64,000 nt of DNA from Ruania suaedae (lineage in GTDB: Bacteria; Actinomycetota; Actinomycetes; Actinomycetales; Beutenbergiaceae): positions 248,001 through 312,000 of the forward strand of contig NZ_CP088018.1 of NCBI RefSeq assembly GCF_021049265.1, in the 5' to 3' direction. Under the pieces are notes generated by a model. It did not search any database. It worked only from the letters and a program-made list of their open reading frames with translations, and was not told the origin of the DNA. Positions within the stretch are counted from its first letter, which is position 1; every line of letters begins with the position of its first letter. Shown here one piece after another: positions 60,684 to 64,000 of the stretch. The position numbers and the translations under genes are program-made.

Positions 60684-62296
60684 CGGCGCACCGGCTCCTC
60701 GTGCGGCTGCAACGGTTCAGCCAGCGGCCCGAGGCTCGTGTCACCACGCAGGCGCTTGAGCACCAGCTCGGCGCTGATCAGACACATCGGAAGACCCACG
60801 CCCGGAATCGTGCCAGACCCGGCGTACAGCAGCCCCTCGACACGGCGGGAGGCGTTGCGGGCGCGGAACATCGCGCTCTGACGCAGGGTGTGCGCCGGCC
60901 CCAGCATCGTCCCGCGCCAGGCGTTCAGATCGGAGGCGAAGTCCGCCGGGCCCACCGTCCGGCGCAGCACGACGCGCTCGCGGAGATCCTCCACCCCGGC
61001 CCGCTCACCGATCTCATCGAGCATCCGGTCCACCAGCTCCTCGACGGCGGGCGAGCCCTGGCCGTCGAGGCCGCCGTGGCCGATGGCCGGGTCCGCGCCG
61101 ACCGGGATCAGCAGGAACAGGTTCTCGTCCCCGGCCGGTGCGACGTCGGGGTCGGTGGCCGAGGGGCGGCAGACGTAGGCCGAGGGGGTGCCCGGGATGC
61201 GGCCGGCGTCGATGTCGGCGAATGTGGTCGTCCAGTCCGCGGCGAAGAACAGCGAGTGGTGGGACAGCTCGGGCAGCTCGCCCCGGATCCCGAGGTAGGC
61301 CAGCACGGCGCCCGGGCCCGGGTCCCGCTTGCGCCACCACGCCTCCGGGTAGGTCTGCAGCCGCGGCGGCAGCAGGCGGGTCTCCACGTGGTGCAGGTCC
61401 GTGGCCCCCACGACGACGTCCGCCTCCAGGTGACGGCGCAGCCCGCGGCTGACGTAGTCCACGCCCGTGACGCGGGCGCGTGGGCCCAGGTGGCCCTGCC
61501 GACCCTTCCCACGCTGCCGGGCGGTGGTGGTGATCGCCGTCGCCTCCGCACCCAGGTGGATCGTCACGCCCTGGTCGATGGCCAGCTCGGCGACCACCTC
61601 GATCAGCCGCGCGAAGCCGCCCATCGGGTACTGCACGCCACCGGTGAGGTCCAGCGCGCTCATGAGGTGGTACATGCTCGGCGCCTTGCCGGGGGAGGTG
61701 CCGAGGAATACGGCGGGGTAGCCGAGGATCTGGCGTAGGGCGGTGTCGGAGAACCGGCCCGCGACCATCGACTCCAGCGACTGCAGCAGCAGCGGCGCCA
61801 GCCGGGGGAGCAGGCGCACCAGGTCCGGCGTGAGCAGGCTGCGCAGGTGCGCGAAGGTCGTGTAGAGGAACTTCTCCCGGGCCATTCTCTCGGTCACCGC
61901 GGCGGAGGAGAGGTGGGCGCGCAGCCGCTCGCCGGCTCCGGCCTCCCGGGCCTCGAACAGGGCGATATTGGCCTCGGTGTCCGCGGTGATCTCGACCGGC
62001 GCCGGATCGCCCTCCGCGAAGACCCGGTAGGCGGGGTCGAGCGTGCGCAGGTCCAGCTCGGCGTCGATGTCACGTCCGAGGAGGGAGAAGAAGTGCTCGA
62101 AGACCTCCGGCATCAGGTACCAGGAGGGCCCGGTGTCGAACCGGAAGCCGTCGCGTTCCCAGGAGCCGGCCCGCCCGCCGAGACTCTCCTGACGCTCGAG
62201 CAGGTGGACCTCGTGCCCGTCCGCCGCGAGCAGCGCCGCGGTGGCCAGGCCCGCGATGCCGCCGCCCACGATCGCGACCACCTGGGGCGCGCTCAT
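60680..62296 (-). CDS. crtI: Phytoene desaturase
   Basis: 538 residues. The FAD-binding motif VAIVGGGIAGLATAALLA (about 8-24), the RFDTGPSWYLMPEVFE segment and the C-terminal GLLYAGSGTIPGVGLPMCLISAELV (carotenoid-oxidoreductase signature) are all present. It carries phytoene through stepwise desaturation to lycopene. ATG overlaps the crtB stop (62293-62296). Membrane-associated flavoenzyme. Confidence 0.93.
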   Translation of the reverse strand: MSAPQVVAIVGGGIAGLATAALLAADGHEVHLLERQESLGGRAGSWERDGFRFDTGPSWYLMPEVFEHFFSLLGRDIDAELDLRTLDPAYRVFAEGDPAPVEITADTEANIALFEAREAGAGERLRAHLSSAAVTERMAREKFLYTTFAHLRSLLTPDLVRLLPRLAPLLLQSLESMVAGRFSDTALRQILGYPAVFLGTSPGKAPSMYHLMSALDLTGGVQYPMGGFARLIEVVAELAIDQGVTIHLGAEATAITTTARQRGKGRQGHLGPRARVTGVDYVSRGLRRHLEADVVVGATDLHHVETRLLPPRLQTYPEAWWRKRDPGPGAVLAYLGIRGELPELSHHSLFFAADWTTTFADIDAGRIPGTPSAYVCRPSATDPDVAPAGDENLFLLIPVGADPAIGHGGLDGQGSPAVEELVDRMLDEIGERAGVEDLRERVVLRRTVGPADFASDLNAWRGTMLGPAHTLRQSAMFRARNASRRVEGLLYAGSGTIPGVGLPMCLISAELVLKRLRGDTSLGPLAEPLQPHEEPVRR

Positions 62297-63153
62297 CGGC
62301 GTGCTCCGACCGCGGTCATCACGATGCGAGCCTTAACCCGGTCCGGCACCCGCACACGTCGTCGTCCGATCTCGCTCGCCGGGGTGCGGCGCAGGCGCTG
62401 GGAGAGTTCGCCGAAGAGGCCGTGCGCCGCCAGCACCGCGCGCCGGCTGCGCACGGGCAGCGCCGCGATCGCCTCACGTGCGGCAGCCAGATCGGCGTCG
62501 ATCTCGTCCAGCAGCACGTCGCGCTCGGCATCGGTCAGGTGCTCGGCATCGGTGCCGGGCAGGTAGTTGCGGCCACGATCGTCGCGGTCGGCGGCCAGGT
62601 CCCGCAGGAAGTTCACCTTCTGGAAGGCTGCTCCCAGCCGGATCGCCCCCGGGCTCAGGCGCCGGTAGGCGGCGTCGTCGCAGTCGGTGAACACCCGCAG
62701 GCACATCAACCCGACCACCTCGGCCGACCCGTGCACGTAGGAGTCCAGGCCCGGCTGGTCGTGGGTGCTGATGTGCAGGTCGGTGCGCATCGAGTCGAAG
62801 AACGGGTCGATCAGCTCGGCGGTGATGCCGTACCGGCGCGCGGTGGCGGCGAAGGCGTGCACGATCAGATTGGCACTGCGCCCGCACGCCAGCGCCGCGT
62901 GGACCTCCTGCTGCAGCCCGTCGAGCAGGCGGGCGCGGTCGTCGTCGGCGAACGTGGGGTCGGGATCGTCGACGAGCTCGTCCGCCACCCGCACCAGCGC
63001 GTAGACGGTGCGCACGTGCGTGCGGTCCGGCTCCCCCAGCAGCGCGGTGGCCCAGCCGAAGGAGGTCGAGTACTGCCGGATCACCACCTCGGCGCTCGCG
63101 TGGGCCACGGCGTCGTAGCGTTCGGCGTCGGACTGCGACTTCACAGGCTTCAC
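62293..63153 (-). CDS. crtB: Phytoene synthase
   Basis: 286 residues starting from GTG 63153, which overlaps the crtE stop (GTGA) and has GGAG 6 bases upstream. The squalene/phytoene synthase motifs are ADELVDDPDP (first Asp-rich) and NFLRDLAADRDDRGRNYLP (second). It joins two GGPP molecules to make phytoene. A second in-frame GTG at 63144 is possible. The upstream frame is not conserved. Confidence 0.92.
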   Translation of the reverse strand: MKPVKSQSDAERYDAVAHASAEVVIRQYSTSFGWATALLGEPDRTHVRTVYALVRVADELVDDPDPTFADDDRARLLDGLQQEVHAALACGRSANLIVHAFAATARRYGITAELIDPFFDSMRTDLHISTHDQPGLDSYVHGSAEVVGLMCLRVFTDCDDAAYRRLSPGAIRLGAAFQKVNFLRDLAADRDDRGRNYLPGTDAEHLTDAERDVLLDEIDADLAAAREAIAALPVRSRRAVLAAHGLFGELSQRLRRTPASEIGRRRVRVPDRVKARIVMTAVGARR

Positions 63154-64000
63154 GCGGCGCTCCAGGAGAGGTCGTGGGCGAGCCAGGCCGCACCGATCAG
63201 TTCGGTGCCGGCCTGCCCGAGCAGCACCGCGCGCTCGCGGGCTGCCCGCTCGTGCTGTTCGGCCAACTCTTCCACGCGCGCACGTGCGCCGCACTCGACC
63301 AGCAGCTCGCGCACCGTGGCCAGCGCCGCCGGCCCCACCGCGGGGTCGCCGACGTGCGGGCGGACCTGCTCCCACACGCCCGTGGTCGCGGCGTGGGCCA
63401 GCAGCGCGGTGCGCTTGCCCTCACGCAGGTCCGAGAGCGGGCTCTTTCCGGTGCTGGCCTCGTCGCCGAACATCCCGCCCAGGTCGTCCCGCAGCTGGTA
63501 GGCGATCCCGAGCAGCCGGCCGACCTCGCCGATCTCGTGGACGAGCTCGTCGGCCGCGCCGGCGAGGACTGCACCGGCCCGCAGCGGCAGCGCGAAGGAA
63601 TACGCGGCGGTCTTGAGTTCCTCCATCCGCAGGATCTCACTGACCTCGGCGGAGTCGTCCAGCACGGCGCGCACATCGGCGAGCTCACCCGCGGCGCTGT
63701 CCAGCAGGGCATCGTCCATGAGGGCCAGTAGCCGGGTGACCCGCGCCGGGGTGGCGCCGCACCCGGCCACCAGCCCCATCGCACCGACCAGCGCGAGATC
63801 GCCGGCGAGGATCCCCGCGGCCTCGCCGTAGCGGCGCGAGACCTCGCTGCCGGCGCCGGCGGCCTGTGCCGTCCGGGCGAACGAGCCGGAGACGTTCAGC
63901 CGGCCGCGCCGGCTCTGGTCGCCGTCGATGACGTCGTCGTGCACCACGAACGCCGTGTGCAGCAGCTCGACCGCGGCCCCGATCGTCGCGGTGTGATCGC
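63150..64000 (-). CDS. crtE: Geranylgeranyl diphosphate synthase, partial
   Basis: The frame reaches the window end, so the N-terminus is missing. The first Asp-rich motif (HDDVIDGDQSRRG, i.e. DDxxD) and the second (YQLRDDLGGMFGDE) are intact, and the KTAAYSFALPLRAGAVLAG segment fits polyprenyl synthases. It makes the C20 GGPP precursor. First gene of the crt operon as seen here; upstream sequence is needed to find the promoter. Confidence 0.9.
   Translation of the reverse strand, partial: DHTATIGAAVELLHTAFVVHDDVIDGDQSRRGRLNVSGSFARTAQAAGAGSEVSRRYGEAAGILAGDLALVGAMGLVAGCGATPARVTRLLALMDDALLDSAAGELADVRAVLDDSAEVSEILRMEELKTAAYSFALPLRAGAVLAGAADELVHEIGEVGRLLGIAYQLRDDLGGMFGDEASTGKSPLSDLREGKRTALLAHAATTGVWEQVRPHVGDPAVGPAALATVRELLVECGARARVEELAEQHERAARERAVLLGQAGTELIGAAWLAHDLSWSAA

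Overview
The window is a high-GC, densely packed stretch of chromosome that I read as Actinomycetota, most likely the order Micrococcales. This is inference from gene content: a C50-type carotenoid operon, HtaA-type heme uptake with LAxTG/MPxTG sorting signals, a DUF222/HNH gene, a ~180 kDa NAD-glutamate dehydrogenase, iron-dependent DtxR-like boxes and frequent ATGA/GTGA start-stop overlaps. I see no rRNA, tRNA, CRISPR, IS element or prophage.

Layout. 0-13.3 kb: a small membrane protein, a Pcm-like methyltransferase, two secreted/surface proteins (discoidin-like, then a sortase-anchored metallophosphoesterase), a SprT-like metalloprotein, HrpA helicase, a Ca2+/cation antiporter and a Bcr/CflA drug exporter. 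13.3-34.3 kb: a carbohydrate-use region with two LacI-controlled units. The first (minus strand) runs substrate-binding protein, two permeases, fused double ATPase, GH1 beta-glycosidase and cytoplasmic-type sulfatase, and looks like an import-and-digest system for a sulfated glycoside. Its promoter carries a perfect 16-bp palindrome overlapping the -10. The second (plus strand) has its own LacI regulator, a CUT1 sugar transporter, a Tat-exported toroid/lyase-like protein and a polysaccharide pyruvyl transferase family protein. A FAD-dependent oxidoreductase is transcribed divergently from it. A J-domain protein and a sugar isomerase-like protein follow.

34.4-39.6 kb: an iron-regulated heme operon (three-domain HtaA, HmuT, HmuU, HmuV). 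39.7-44.0 kb: a DUF222/HNH gene, an MFS transporter, a rhamnose-mutarotase family gene and an enoyl-CoA hydratase/hydrolase. 44.1-47.6 kb: a SAM-I riboswitch followed by metF and metE. 47.7-53.4 kb: a YtxH-like protein, a TM0106-type nuclease that has lost its helicase motor, an HNH nuclease whose reading frame runs into it, a ferritin-like/VIT1 metal transporter and an App1-like phosphatase. 53.5-59.1 kb: NAD-GDH and two small proteins. 59.1-64.0 kb: the carotenoid operon crtE-crtB-crtI-crtYe-crtYf-crtEb on the minus strand, with crtE cut by the window end.

The most unusual observations are two genes (the LacI regulator at 21.5-22.5 kb and the MFS gene at 41.4-42.5 kb) whose full-length frames contain no ATG, GTG or TTG before the conserved N-terminus. 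Each has an ATC codon at ideal distance from a strong ribosome binding site. Also notable are the sulfatase/GH1/transporter operon, a shared operator-like motif in front of the second LacI gene and its transporter, and the decayed nuclease-helicase.
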